Source of the DNA: Humibacter albus DSM 18994
GTDB taxonomy: Bacteria; Actinomycetota; Actinomycetes; Actinomycetales; Microbacteriaceae
Length of the DNA: 64,000 nt
Assembly: GCF_000421825.1 (NCBI RefSeq)
Contig: NZ_ATXT01000017.1
Location: forward strand, 62,001-126,000
Direction: 5' to 3'
The notes under the pieces: model-generated
Told to the model about the DNA's origin: nothing
What the model saw: only the letters and a program-made list of their open reading frames with translations
Databases searched by the model: none
Part shown: positions 1-10,372 of the stretch, in pieces
How positions within the stretch are numbered: the first letter of the stretch is position 1
Layout of the letters: each line of letters starts with the position of its first letter
Translations under genes and position numbers: made by a program

Positions 1-60
1 GATGGCGGGCGAGCAGCCGGAGACCCCCGCGCCGCAGGGCGACCCGAGAGGAGAGGCCGC

Positions 61-64
<4 letters not shown>
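1..64 (+). CDS. C-terminal tail of upstream gene, probably the ABC importer ATPase (partial)
   Basis: An open frame enters from the left edge and stops with TGA at 62-64. The visible 20 residues (MAGEQPETPAPQGDPRGEAA) are a disordered Pro/Gly/Glu-rich tail. The stop overlaps the GTG start of the next permease as GTGA, so the two genes are translationally coupled. In BMP-type nucleoside importers the gene before the two permeases is usually the duplicated ATP-binding protein, so that is the likely identity. Nothing in the visible tail itself proves it. Confidence 0.5.
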
Positions 65-1397
<1,333 letters not shown>

Positions 1398-1401
<4 letters not shown>

Positions 1402-2693
1402 CCACGACCGCCGAACACACCGTTCCGGATGCCACCCCGATCGTTCTCGAGAAGACCGTCGTTCGCAGCAGGAAGACGCCGATCACCCTGTCGGTCGTCG
1501 CCGTGCTCTCCATCGTGCTGTTCGTGATCTTCCGTCGAGGAGGAGACACGACGTTCACGTTCGCGGGCGGTCGGGTGGCGCCGTCGCTGCCCCAGGTGGT
1601 GCTGCCGACCACGCTGACCTGCGTGATCCTCACGGTCGTGCTGGTTCTCATGGCGGCAGCGAGCTGGTGGATCCTCGCTCGGCGCACGAAGGTGCCGCTG
1701 TGGTACTCGAGCGTGTTCGCGTTCCTCTTCGTCGTCGCGTTCCTCACCTGGGCCGCCGGCGCCAACTCGCGGCCGCTTCCCATCACGAGCCTGCTGCTCG
1801 GCGCAGTCAGCCTGAGCGTGCCGTACATCTTCGGCGCCCTCGGCGGGGTGCTCTCCGAACGCAGCGGTGTGGTGAACATCGCGATCGAAGGCCAGCTGCT
1901 CGCCGGCGCGTTCCTCGCGGCCATGGTCGCCAGCATGACGGGGTCGATGTGGCTCGGGCTGGTCGCGGCGCTCGTCGCCGGCGTGCTGGTCTCGTTCATC
2001 CTGGCCGCGTTCGCCATCAAGTACTACGTCGACCAGGTCATCGTCGGCGTCGTGATCAACGTGCTGGTGCTGGGGCTGACGAACTTCCTCTACAGCCAGG
2101 TGCTCGCCAAGGACCCCGAGTTCCTCAACAACCCGCCGCTGCTGCCGGCCATCCCGATCCCCGGTCTCAGCGCGATCCCGGTGATCGGCCCCGTGCTGTT
2201 CGACCAGTCGATCATCGTGTACCTCATGTACATCGCGGTCGTGGCCGTGTACGTCGGGCTGTTCCACACGCGATGGGGGCTGCGTCTGCGGTCGGTGGGC
2301 GAGCATCCTCAGGCCGCCGACACGGTGGGCATCAACGTGACGGGAACGCGGTTCTGGAACGTGTCGCTCGCCGGCGCGATCGTCGGTCTCGGCGGCGCAT
2401 ACTTCACGCTCGGCTCCGTCGGCTCCTTCAGCGAGGACATGACGGGCGGGCAGGGCTATATCGCCCTCGCCGCCGTCATCTTCGGCCGCTGGGATCCGGT
2501 GCGCGCCACGCTCGCCGCCCTGCTCTTCGGCTTCGCCAGCAACCTGCAGTACACGCTCGCCGCGGTCGGTTCGCCGGTGCCGAGCGAGTTCCTGCTGATG
2601 CTGCCCTACGTGGTGACGATCCTGGCCGTGGCAGGGTTCGTCGGCTACGTGCGCGGCCCGGCGGCATCCGGAAAGCCCTACATCAAGTCCTGA
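1398..2693 (+). CDS. ABC transporter permease, nucleoside (NupQ type)
   Basis: A 431-residue permease partnering the preceding one. The start is the ATG at 1398, which overlaps the upstream stop as ATGA. After a polar N-terminus there are three hydrophobic segments, then the family core with NIAIEGQLLAGAF and DQVIVGVVINVLVLGL, characteristic of the second permease of BMP-family nucleoside importers. The C-terminus ends soon after the last membrane segment. It should form the inner-membrane channel as a heterodimer with its neighbour, driven by the ATPase upstream. The open frame continues far upstream of 1398, but that part lies over the first permease and lacks membrane character. Confidence 0.9.
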
Positions 2694-2746
2694 CGTCGCC
2701 CCCGCGTGATCAGGCACAACCTCAAGGAACGGAAATCGACACGACG

Positions 2747-3172
2747 ATGAGTGACGATACGACGCCCTTCTCGGGCGAGGTCGACTGGGGCGCGCTGCGC
2801 ACCGAGGCCGAAGAGGCCATGAGAAGGGCGTACGTGCCGTACTCGAAGTACCCGGTCGGCGCCGCCGCGCTGGCCACCGACGGGCGCATCATCGCCGGAT
2901 GCAACGTGGAGAATGCAAGCTACGGCCTCACGTTGTGCGCGGAGTGCTCGCTCGTCTCCATGCTGCACATGACCGGCGGCGGTCAGCTCGTCGCGTTCAC
3001 CTGTGTGAACGGCGAAAGCGACGTCATCATGCCGTGCGGTCGCTGCCGTCAGCTGCTCTACGAGCACTCGGTGCCGGGGATGATGCTCGAGACCGTCTCG
3101 GGCATCCGCACCATCGACGAGGTGCTGCCCGACGCGTTCGGTCCGCGCGACCTCCAGCAGTACTCCGCCTGA
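2747..3172 (+). CDS. cdd: Cytidine deaminase
   Basis: A 141-residue protein of the short tetrameric class that hydrolyses cytidine and deoxycytidine to uridine and deoxyuridine. The zinc site is complete: Cys64 and catalytic Glu66 in the CAE motif, and Cys97 and Cys100 in PCGRCRQ. CNVENASYG (52-60) is the substrate-binding stretch. It starts 53 nt after the importer permease and shares its orientation, so the operon couples nucleoside uptake to deamination. An AAGGA lies about 18 nt upstream of the chosen ATG, which is a long spacing. Confidence 0.96.
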   Translation: MSDDTTPFSGEVDWGALRTEAEEAMRRAYVPYSKYPVGAAALATDGRIIAGCNVENASYGLTLCAECSLVSMLHMTGGGQLVAFTCVNGESDVIMPCGRCRQLLYEHSVPGMMLETVSGIRTIDEVLPDAFGPRDLQQYSA

Positions 3173-3340
3173 ATACCACAACACTGAATATCGCAACACT
3201 GAGCGACACAGCGCCGAATGCCGACCGAGTGCCACGAGCGCTCACCACCACTCGCTGCTCAGTGCCACTGGTCGCCCAGCACCACTGGGCGCTCAGCATC
3301 AGCGGCACGGGGCGACAAGTCCGACAAGGAGCTTCACATC
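3172..3340. repeat. cdd-deoA gap with short repeats and a small hairpin
   Basis: This 168-nt gap is long for genes of one apparent operon. It opens with two tandem copies of a 15-mer (AATACCACAACACTG at 3172-3186, AATATCGCAACACTG at 3187-3201). Further on lies a 7-bp perfect stem, CGCCCAG (3273-3279) and CTGGGCG (3285-3291). A ribosome-binding AAGGAG (3326-3331) serves deoA. No coding signal is seen. The hairpin could stabilise or attenuate the message, but it is small. Confidence 0.4.
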
Positions 3341-4624
3341 ATGGCTGAACGGTTCGACGCCGTCGATCTCATCCGCGCCAAGCGGGACAAGGGCGAGCTC
3401 AGCACATCCCAGATCGACTGGCTGGTGGATGCCTACACGCGCGGCTTCGTCGCCGACGAGCAGATGTCGGCGTGGGCGATGGCCGTGCTCCTGAACGGCA
3501 TGACGCGACGCGAGATCCGGGACCTCACGCTGGCCATGATCGCCAGCGGCGACCGCATGAGCTTCGCCGACCTGGGCAAGCCGACAGTCGACAAGCACTC
3601 CACGGGCGGCGTCGGCGACAAGATCACGCTTCCGCTCGTGCCGCTCGTCGCCTCGTTCGGCGTCGCCGTGCCGCAGCTCTCCGGCCGCGGCCTCGGACAC
3701 ACCGGTGGCACGCTCGACAAGCTCGAAAGCATCTCCGGCTGGCGTGCAGCGCTCACCACCGACGAGCTCTTCGCCCAGCTGCGCGACGTCGGCGGCGCCA
3801 TCTGTGCGGCCGGCCCGGGGCTCGCGCCGGCCGACAAGAAGCTGTACGCGCTGCGCGACATCACCGGCACCGTCGAGGCGATTCCGCTGATCGCCTCGTC
3901 GATCATGAGCAAGAAGATCGCCGAGGGAACGGGCGCGCTCGTACTCGACGTGAAGTTCGGCTCAGGCGCCTTCATGCACGACCTCGACAAGGCCCGTGAG
4001 CTCGCCCGCACCATGGTGGAACTCGGACAGGATGCCGGTGTCGCCACCTCCGCGCTGCTCACCGACATGAACGCCCCGCTCGGCCGCGCGATCGGCAACG
4101 CGAACGAGGTGCAGGAGTCGGTCGAGGTGCTCGCCGGCGGCGGACCGGATGACATCGTCGAGCTGACGCTCGCGCTCGCCCGCGAGATGCTGCGCCTCGC
4201 AGGCAAGCCCGACGCCGACGTCGAGGAGGCGCTGCGCTCCGGCCGGGCGATGGACTCCTGGCGCGCACTCATCCGAGCGCAGGACGGCGATCCGGACGCG
4301 CCGCTGCCGCACCCACGGGAGACCCACACCGTCGTGGCACCGCGAGACGGCGTGGTGACGCGGCAGGACGCCCTGTCGTTCGGGGTCGCCGCGTGGCGGC
4401 TCGGGGCGGGACGCGCACGACAGCAGGATCCGGTTCTGCATGCTGCCGGCATCCAGTTGCACGCCAAGGTCGGCGAGAGCGTCGCTGCCGGCGATCCGGT
4501 GTTCACGCTGGCGACCGACGACGAGGTGCGGTTCGAGCGCGCGCTCGAAGCGCTCGACGGCGCCTGGGAGCTGGGCGACAGCGCGCCGGAGCGCGGCCCG
4601 ATCGTCGTCGACCGCGTCGGCTGA
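3341..4624 (+). CDS. deoA: Thymidine (pyrimidine-nucleoside) phosphorylase
   Basis: A 427-residue enzyme that phosphorolyses thymidine and deoxyuridine to free base and deoxyribose-1-phosphate. KHSTGGVGDK (85-94) is the phosphate-binding signature and SGRGLGHTGGTLDKLES (114-130) the family block at the active site. The C-terminal region has the family's swivelling domain. ATG at 3341 is preceded by AAGGAG with a 9-nt gap. Upstream in-frame codons fall in the non-coding gap and are not needed. It follows cdd and completes a pyrimidine uptake-deamination-phosphorolysis set. Confidence 0.96.
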   Translation: MAERFDAVDLIRAKRDKGELSTSQIDWLVDAYTRGFVADEQMSAWAMAVLLNGMTRREIRDLTLAMIASGDRMSFADLGKPTVDKHSTGGVGDKITLPLVPLVASFGVAVPQLSGRGLGHTGGTLDKLESISGWRAALTTDELFAQLRDVGGAICAAGPGLAPADKKLYALRDITGTVEAIPLIASSIMSKKIAEGTGALVLDVKFGSGAFMHDLDKARELARTMVELGQDAGVATSALLTDMNAPLGRAIGNANEVQESVEVLAGGGPDDIVELTLALAREMLRLAGKPDADVEEALRSGRAMDSWRALIRAQDGDPDAPLPHPRETHTVVAPRDGVVTRQDALSFGVAAWRLGAGRARQQDPVLHAAGIQLHAKVGESVAAGDPVFTLATDDEVRFERALEALDGAWELGDSAPERGPIVVDRVG

Positions 4625-4720
4625 GCGGCCGACTAGGTGGGCTGCGTGGCTGGCGCGGCCGCGCGGGACTTCGCGAACCGCCCGAACCGCGTGAGCCTAG
4701 GGCCGAACGGGCATCACCGC

Positions 4721-5392
4721 TCAGAAGTGGCCGATGCCCTTGCCGATCAGGTTCACGCCCAGTACGAGGAACAGCACGGCCATGATCACGGCGTTCTCCT
4801 GCGCGAGCCAGCCGCGTAGCGAATCGAGCGGTGAGCGCAGCCGGTCGGCGGCGACCAGGTAACCGAGCACCGGCACGAGCACGGTGCAGGCCGCGATCAC
4901 GGTGAAAATCACGATCGTCACGATGACCGCGCCCACACCGAGCTGTGCCGATCCGATCTCGACGCCGGCGCTCACCGCCATCAAGAGGTTCTTGGGATTG
5001 ATCGCCGAGAGCAGGAACGCGAGCCCGAACGCGGCGATGAACGAGAAGCCGTCGATCGCCTGCATCCACTTCGGCAGCACCGGCTTGGCGCCGGGCTTCG
5101 GACGATGTCGCCACTGGCGCACGGCGAGCAGGAGCAGGAGCACGCCGAGCACGAGCTGGATGACGCCCTGGACCGGCTTGGAGGCATCCGGGTCGGTCGC
5201 GGGTATCACGCTGGCCAGCAGGATGAACACGATCACGGCGACGAGGATGCCCACCACCCAGCCGAGCAGGAACCCCACAGCGGTGACCCTGGCTCGCGGG
5301 GAGAGCAGCATGAGGATCGCCGCGATGATCGGTATCGGGCTGATCGCGATGCCGAGGGCCTGCGGCAGGATGCCTCCGATGACCTGGATCAT
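4721..5392 (-). CDS. GAP/Sap-family integral membrane protein
   Basis: A 223-residue protein with six hydrophobic segments and a basic loop (RQWRHRPKPGAKPVLPKW) in the middle. The SPIPIIAAILMLLSPRAR block near the N-terminus, INPKNLLMAVSAG and the overall architecture resemble the Sap/GAP family, whose mycobacterial members are tied to export of surface glycolipids. The substrate here is unknown. ATG at 5392 is chosen because AAGGAAGG lies just upstream. The gene converges with deoA across 96 nt that contain a GCGCGGCCGCGC palindrome but no convincing terminator. Confidence 0.7.
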   Translation of the reverse strand: MIQVIGGILPQALGIAISPIPIIAAILMLLSPRARVTAVGFLLGWVVGILVAVIVFILLASVIPATDPDASKPVQGVIQLVLGVLLLLLAVRQWRHRPKPGAKPVLPKWMQAIDGFSFIAAFGLAFLLSAINPKNLLMAVSAGVEIGSAQLGVGAVIVTIVIFTVIAACTVLVPVLGYLVAADRLRSPLDSLRGWLAQENAVIMAVLFLVLGVNLIGKGIGHF

Positions 5393-5610
5393 TCCCGCCC
5401 TTCCTTTCGCGCGCACGTCGTCGCGTCACCAGAACGTACTCCCGCACGAGAAAGACGGCGCGGCCGCGGGCATCCGTTCGCCCGGATCGGACGAGAACGA
5501 CGACCGTCGTGCGGCAGCCGTTCGTGCGGCGCGAACGCGGGTCATCGTGCGCCATCGATATCGACGGGAATCGGCGCCGATCGGGGAGTACGCAGCACCC
5601 GTCCGGTCGG

Positions 5611-5616
5611 TACGCT
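5611..5616 (+). promoter_or_regulatory. -10 box of add (leaderless)
   Basis: TACGCT stands 6 nt before the ATG at 5623, so transcription should begin at or next to the start codon. No ribosome-binding site is present. Confidence 0.6.
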
Positions 5617-5622
5617 GGAACG

Positions 5623-6771
5623 ATGAGTCCAGAGCCGGGCCGACAGGAGCCCCCCAGTAACCTCTCCCATGCCGCGCCCCTGGTCGATGGCGTGGATGTG
5701 CGCACGCTGCCGAAGGTGTCGCTGCACGATCACCTCGACGGCGGCCTGAGGCCGCAGACCATCATCGACCTGGCGGACGAGATCGACCTCGACCTGCCGG
5801 AGAGCGATGCCGACGCGCTCGGCGCCTGGTTCGAGAAGCAGTCGAACTCGGGTTCGCTCGTCGAATACCTGAAGACGTTCGACATCACCACCGCCGTGAT
5901 GCAGACGCACTACGGTCTGGCCCGCGTGGCGCGCGAGTTCGTGCTCGACCTCGCCGCGGACGGTGTTGTGTACGGCGAGGTCCGCTGGGCGCCGGAGCAG
6001 CACCTCGGGCGCGGCCTGAGCCTCGACGACGCGGTCGAGGCAGTGCAGAGCGGCCTCGAGCAGGGCGTGGCGGATGTGCGCAACGGTGGCGCGGACATCC
6101 GCGTCGGGCAGCTCGTCACCGCCATGCGCCACGCCGACCGCGCGGTCGAGATCGCGGAGCTCGCCGTGCGGCATCGCGACTCCGGAGTCGTCGGCTTCGA
6201 CATCGCGGGCGCGGAGGCCGGGTTCCCGCCCGCGAACCACCGGATCGCGTTCGACTACCTGGCCGAGAACTTCCTGCCCGTGACGGTGCACGCAGGCGAG
6301 GCCGACGGGCTGGACAGCATCCGGGGCGCACTGTTCGACGGTCGTGCCCTGCGCCTGGGGCACGGCGTGCGCCTGGCCGAGGACATCACCATCGAGCGCC
6401 AGGACGACGAGAACATCTACGTCTCGCTCGGCAGGCTCTCGCAGTGGGTGAAGGACCGGGAGATCACGCTCGAGCTGAGCCCGTCGTCGAATCTGCAGAC
6501 CGGCGCGATCGCGGCCTGGGGGGACGAGCTCGTCGATCACCCGTTCGACCTCCTCTACCAACTGGGCTTCCGCGTCACGGTGAACACCGACAATCGGCTG
6601 ATGAGCGCCACGACGATCAGCCGCGAGCTCGCCCTGCTGGCGGATGCGTTCGGGTACGACCTCGACGATCTCGAGACGTTCCAGGTGAACGCGGCACGGG
6701 CATCCTTCCTGCCGCTGGAAGACCGGGAAGACCTCGTGGAGACGATCGCCGACGGATTCGACGAGGTCTGA
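5623..6771 (+). CDS. add: Adenosine deaminase
   Basis: A 382-residue metal-dependent hydrolase converting adenosine to inosine. The first metal ligands are in SLHDHLDGG (His35, His37), the second block is TVHAGEADG (His near 222, catalytic Glu), the third is LGHGVRL (His near 247), and the metal Asp is in VNTDNRLMS (Asp323). The last motif reads TDN rather than the textbook TDD, a variant I recall from other actinobacterial Add proteins. The start follows a -10 box by 6 nt, and codons further upstream in frame give no family sequence. It fits the salvage cluster by feeding inosine to the phosphorylase nearby. Confidence 0.95.
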   Translation: MSPEPGRQEPPSNLSHAAPLVDGVDVRTLPKVSLHDHLDGGLRPQTIIDLADEIDLDLPESDADALGAWFEKQSNSGSLVEYLKTFDITTAVMQTHYGLARVAREFVLDLAADGVVYGEVRWAPEQHLGRGLSLDDAVEAVQSGLEQGVADVRNGGADIRVGQLVTAMRHADRAVEIAELAVRHRDSGVVGFDIAGAEAGFPPANHRIAFDYLAENFLPVTVHAGEADGLDSIRGALFDGRALRLGHGVRLAEDITIERQDDENIYVSLGRLSQWVKDREITLELSPSSNLQTGAIAAWGDELVDHPFDLLYQLGFRVTVNTDNRLMSATTISRELALLADAFGYDLDDLETFQVNAARASFLPLEDREDLVETIADGFDEV

Positions 6772-6859
6772 CGCCGGCGCGGCCGTCGCACAGGCGCGCA
6801 TCGAATCTGCTCGGCGTCTCCCCACGTCGCTTTCAGCGAGTGTGGAACATGCGTCGCGA

Positions 6860-6865
6860 TACGCT
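6860..6865 (+). promoter_or_regulatory. -10 box of the PTS IIA gene (leaderless)
   Basis: TACGCT lies 7 nt before the ATG at 6873. No ribosome-binding site intervenes, and the box fixes this start over longer in-frame options. Confidence 0.6.
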
Positions 6866-6872
6866 TGAACAC

Positions 6873-7346
6873 ATGTCGCTTCCGCCGCTGCCCGACTCTG
6901 CCATCGACCTCGGTGTGCACGCGTCGGATTGGCGCGCCGCGGTGCGGTTCGCCGGTGTCGCGTTGCGTCGGTCGGGTGCGACGCGCGACAGCTACACGGA
7001 GCGCATGATCCAGGTCGTCGACGAGTTCGGCGCCTACATCGTGATCGCTCCCGGGCTCGCTCTGGCGCACGCCCGGCCGGGTCCCGATGTGCTCGCGGAC
7101 GGCCTCTCGGTGGTGACGCTGGCGACACCGGTGACATTCGGGCATCCGCACAACGATCCCGTCAGCGTCGTCATCGGTCTCGCCGTCTCGACGCCGGATG
7201 CCCACGTCAACTCGGTCGCGGAGCTCGCGAACGTGTTCAACGACCCCCAGGCGATCCCGGCCCTCGCGCAGGCGACGTCGGCCGACGAGGTGTGGCGCGT
7301 CATCCAGGCGCCGACGGTGTCGGACGACGCCGAGCCCGTGCGCTGA
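6873..7346 (+). CDS. PTS sugar transporter subunit IIA (mannitol/ascorbate type)
   Basis: A 157-residue protein of the PTS_EIIA_2 fold, which accepts phosphate from HPr and passes it to a IIB subunit. The phospho-histidine is His66 in LAHARPG, preceded by the family segment MIQVVDEFGAYIVIAPGLAL. VTFGHPHNDPVSVVIGLA follows, as is usual. It is 31 nt from the IIB gene. No IIC permease lies in this window, so the transported sugar, or whether the pair acts in regulation instead, cannot be told from here. Confidence 0.9.
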   Translation: MSLPPLPDSAIDLGVHASDWRAAVRFAGVALRRSGATRDSYTERMIQVVDEFGAYIVIAPGLALAHARPGPDVLADGLSVVTLATPVTFGHPHNDPVSVVIGLAVSTPDAHVNSVAELANVFNDPQAIPALAQATSADEVWRVIQAPTVSDDAEPVR

Positions 7347-7377
7347 CGACCCGCTCGATGATGTCGAAGGAGGCACG

Positions 7378-7650
7378 GTGAAGATCGTCGCGATCTGCGG
7401 AGCCGGTGTGGGAACATCGGCCATTCTCAAACTGAACGCGGAGCGGGTGCTCGACCGGCTCGGCATCTCGGCCGACGTCAGCGCGTCCGACGTCGCGAGC
7501 GTGTCCACCTCGGGCGCCGACGCCCAGGTGATCCTGACGTCGCCCGAATTGGTCTCGCGCATTCCGAAGACCAACGCCGACATCGTCGTCATCGACAACT
7601 ACTTCGACACCGACGAGCTCGAGCGCAAGCTCGAGGATGCCGTGGGCTGA
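7378..7650 (+). CDS. PTS sugar transporter subunit IIB (lactose/ascorbate-type fold)
   Basis: A 90-residue protein consisting only of the small IIB fold. The phosphorylated cysteine is Cys7 in the P-loop-like VAICGAGVGTSA. ILTSPELVSRI and IVVIDNYFDTDEL follow the order seen in UlaB/SgaB-like proteins. The start is GTG at 7378 behind a clear GAAGGAGG at 7366-7373. It is the second gene of a two-gene operon with IIA and converges with the phosphomutase gene 36 nt downstream. Confidence 0.9.
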   Translation: MKIVAICGAGVGTSAILKLNAERVLDRLGISADVSASDVASVSTSGADAQVILTSPELVSRIPKTNADIVVIDNYFDTDELERKLEDAVG

Positions 7651-7686
7651 GTCCGGCTCCGCCCGGCGGCCCGGCCTCCGCACGCT

Positions 7687-9501
7687 TCAGCTCGTGAGCG
7701 CGCGCATCCCGTCGGCGAGCACCGCGACCCGCGCCTGCGCGGCCGCCCGGCGCCCGGCGACGTCGGAGGCGGCGTCATCGAACGCGTCGATGTAGATCTT
7801 CAGCTTCGGCTCCGTGCCACTCGGACGAACCATGACACGGGATCCGTCGTCGAGCACGATGCGCAGTACGTCGCTCGGCGGAAGGTCGGCGGATCCACCG
7901 CTCAGGTCGTCGATCCGTGTCACGGTCACGCCACCGACTTCGCGCGGGGGAGCTTCCCGCAATGACGCCATGATGCGGGCGATGCGATCGAGGTCGGTCA
8001 CCCGGATCGAGATCTGGTCAGAGGCGTAGGCGCCGAAGCGCTCCGTGAACTCGTCGAGCCGGTCGGCGATCGTGCGCCCCTGCGCGTGCAGCCGCTGGGC
8101 AAGAGCGATCGCGACGGTCGCCGCCGAGATGCCGTCCTTGTCGCGCACCGTCTGCGGGTTCACCAGGTAGCCCAGCGCCTCTTCGTAGCCGAACACGAGG
8201 CCGGGTACGCGGCTGACCCACTTGAATCCGGTGAGGGTCTCGACGAAACGCAGGCCGTAGGCATCCGCCACGGCACTCAGTGCGGGGGACGAGACGATGG
8301 ATGCCGCGAGCGCCCCCTCGACATCGCCTCCCGCCGTCTGCTCCGCCGCGGTCCATCCCAGCAGCGTTCCGACCTCGTTGCCGCTCAGCCGGCGGTAGCC
8401 CTCCGGGCTCGACGCGTCAGGGATGCCGATGGCCAGGCGATCCGCATCCGGGTCGTTCGCGATCACCAGGTCGGCGTCCGAGTCGCGGGCGAGGGCGAAC
8501 GCGAGGTCGAGTGCGCCCGGCTCCTCCGGGTTGGGGAACGAGACGGTCGGGAAGTCGGGGTCGGGGTCCTGTTGCTCGGCCACCGGGATCGGTGCGGGAA
8601 GGCCCGCGGCCGCGAACACGGCGCGCGCGGTCTGCCATCCGACGCCGTGCATGGCCGTGTAGACGTAGCGGAGTGCGGGGGAGGAGCTGCCGGTACCGTC
8701 GGCCGTACTCTCCGCACCCGGCGTGCGCGCCGCGCCTGCCGTGCCCTCCGCACCCGGGGTCCGTCCGGCCCTCAGCACTTCGCTCGCCACCGCCGCGGTC
8801 TCGGCCACGTACGCGTCGATCAGGGATTCGGCGGCGGTGTCATAGGCATCCGATCGGGGCAGGTCGGAGACGTGACCGGCAGCCACCCGCTCGATGTGCG
8901 CGGCGATCGCGGAGTCCGCGGGCGGCACGATCTGCGAGCCTGCATCCGCGCCGCCGAGGTACACCTTGTAGCCGTTGTCGCGCGCCGGGTTGTGGCTGGC
9001 GGTGACCATCACGCCCGCCGAGGCGTTCAGGTGCCGCACCGCGAACGCGAGCACCGGCGTCGGTAGCAGGCGCGGCAGCAAGACTGCCCGCACTCCAGCA
9101 CCGGCCATCAGCTCGGCGGTGTCGCGGGCGAACACGGCAGAGTTCTTGCGTCCGTCGTAGCCGATCACGATCGACGGCGCGTCGTCACCGCGTTCGGATG
9201 CCTGCTCCACCAGATAGGCGGCGAGCCCGGCCGCTGCCTGTGCCACCAGCACGCGGTTCATGCGGTTCGGTCCCGCGGCGAGCTCGCCGCGTAGCCCGGC
9301 GGTGCCGAACGCGAGGCGCGTGTCGAAGCGCGAGTGCAGATCGGCGAGCGCATCGGCTTCGCCATCGACGGCGCGGTCGAGCACCGCCTGCAGTTCGGCG
9401 CGTGTTTCCGCGTCGGGGTCGTCGGAGATCCAGGCACGGGCGGTCGCGATGACCGAGTCGGCGGCCACGCCACCGCTCGTTCCTCCCGTCGCCGCGCTCA
9501 C
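7687..9501 (-). CDS. Phospho-sugar mutase (phosphoglucomutase/phosphomannomutase family)
   Basis: A 604-residue alpha-D-phosphohexomutase. The catalytic serine is Ser169 in TASHNP, the metal loop is DPDADR (350-355), the sugar-binding loop is FGYEEALGY, and the C-terminal phosphate loop is RPSGTEPKLKIY. GTG at 9501 overlaps the phosphorylase stop, and codons upstream lie over that gene. Downstream of a deoxyribose-1-phosphate producer, it may act as the PmmB/phosphopentomutase-like partner in salvage. Residues 246-276 form a low-complexity insert with two RTPGAE copies (247-252, 259-264) that does not belong to the fold. Confidence 0.92.
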   Translation of the reverse strand: MSAATGGTSGGVAADSVIATARAWISDDPDAETRAELQAVLDRAVDGEADALADLHSRFDTRLAFGTAGLRGELAAGPNRMNRVLVAQAAAGLAAYLVEQASERGDDAPSIVIGYDGRKNSAVFARDTAELMAGAGVRAVLLPRLLPTPVLAFAVRHLNASAGVMVTASHNPARDNGYKVYLGGADAGSQIVPPADSAIAAHIERVAAGHVSDLPRSDAYDTAAESLIDAYVAETAAVASEVLRAGRTPGAEGTAGAARTPGAESTADGTGSSSPALRYVYTAMHGVGWQTARAVFAAAGLPAPIPVAEQQDPDPDFPTVSFPNPEEPGALDLAFALARDSDADLVIANDPDADRLAIGIPDASSPEGYRRLSGNEVGTLLGWTAAEQTAGGDVEGALAASIVSSPALSAVADAYGLRFVETLTGFKWVSRVPGLVFGYEEALGYLVNPQTVRDKDGISAATVAIALAQRLHAQGRTIADRLDEFTERFGAYASDQISIRVTDLDRIARIMASLREAPPREVGGVTVTRIDDLSGGSADLPPSDVLRIVLDDGSRVMVRPSGTEPKLKIYIDAFDDAASDVAGRRAAAQARVAVLADGMRALTS

Positions 9502-10334
9502 AGCTTCTCCACGATGCGCGCGAGCAGGTCGCTGATGACGGGCTCGGCGGCCACGCCGGCGGCGAGCACCTCCGCATGGTCCAGCGGCACCGGCGAGATG
9601 CCGGCGGCCGGATTGGTGATGAGCGACATGCCGAGCACCTCCATCCCCGCGTGCCGGGCGGCGATGGCCTCCAGCGCGGTCGACATGCCGACGATGTCGC
9701 CGCCGATGCGGCCGGCCATGCCCACTTCGGCGGGCGTCTCGTAGTGCGGACCGCGGAACTGCACGTATACGCCTTCGTCGAGCGAGGCATCCACCTGCCG
9801 GGCGATGTCGCGCAGGCGGCGCGCGTAGAGGTCGGTGAGATCGACGAACGTCGCGCCCTCCAGGGGCGAGCTCGCCGTGAGGTTGATGTGGTCCGAGATC
9901 AGCACGGGGGTGCCCGGTGCCCACTCGGGCTTGAGGCCGCCCGCGCCGTTGGTGAGGACCATGATCTTCGCACCGGTCGCCGCGGCCGTGCGCACGCTGT
10001 GCACCACGCGCCGCACGCCGTGACCCTCGTAGAAGTGCGTGCGTGCGCCGATCACCAGGGCACGCTTGCCGCTGGGCAGCAGAACGGAGCGGATCGTGCC
10101 GACGTGCCCCACGACGCTCGGGCGGCTGAATCCGACGATGTCGGTCGCAGGCACGCATGCCGTCGTCTCGCCGATCAGATCGGCCGCCTTGCCCCAGCCG
10201 CTGCCGAGCGTGAGGGCGATGTCGTGGTGCTCGACGCCGGTGCGCTCGGCGATCTGCTCCGCGGCGATGCGGGCGATCTCGAACGGGTCGGCGGCGGGGT
10301 CGTCGAAGGGATTCGCGAGGTCCTCTGATGCCAT
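9498..10334 (-). CDS. punA: Purine nucleoside phosphorylase, trimeric class
   Basis: A 278-residue enzyme that phosphorolyses inosine and guanosine to base and ribose-1-phosphate. The phosphate site is GSGWG (44-48), followed by HFYEGH, TNGAGGL, FRGPHYETPAEV and the C-terminal ISPVPLDHAEV, all in the order of the trimeric PNP family. It is the first gene of an operon with the phosphomutase (GTGA overlap). TAGAGT lies 6 nt before the ATG, so the message is leaderless. Together with add it converts adenosine to hypoxanthine. Confidence 0.94.
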   Translation of the reverse strand: MASEDLANPFDDPAADPFEIARIAAEQIAERTGVEHHDIALTLGSGWGKAADLIGETTACVPATDIVGFSRPSVVGHVGTIRSVLLPSGKRALVIGARTHFYEGHGVRRVVHSVRTAAATGAKIMVLTNGAGGLKPEWAPGTPVLISDHINLTASSPLEGATFVDLTDLYARRLRDIARQVDASLDEGVYVQFRGPHYETPAEVGMAGRIGGDIVGMSTALEAIAARHAGMEVLGMSLITNPAAGISPVPLDHAEVLAAGVAAEPVISDLLARIVEKL

Positions 10335-10340
10335 TGCACC

Positions 10341-10346
10341 ACTCTA
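10341..10346 (-). promoter_or_regulatory. -10 box of the PNP gene (leaderless)
   Basis: On the minus strand TAGAGT is followed after 6 nt by the ATG at 10334. Confidence 0.6.
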
Positions 10347-10372
10347 AACAGCGTCGGTGCCCCTCCGTCGCA

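Noticed and set aside
4653-4664. GCGCGGCCGCGC palindrome as a terminator after deoA
   Set aside because: A perfect palindrome with no loop; no proper hairpin or T-run follows.
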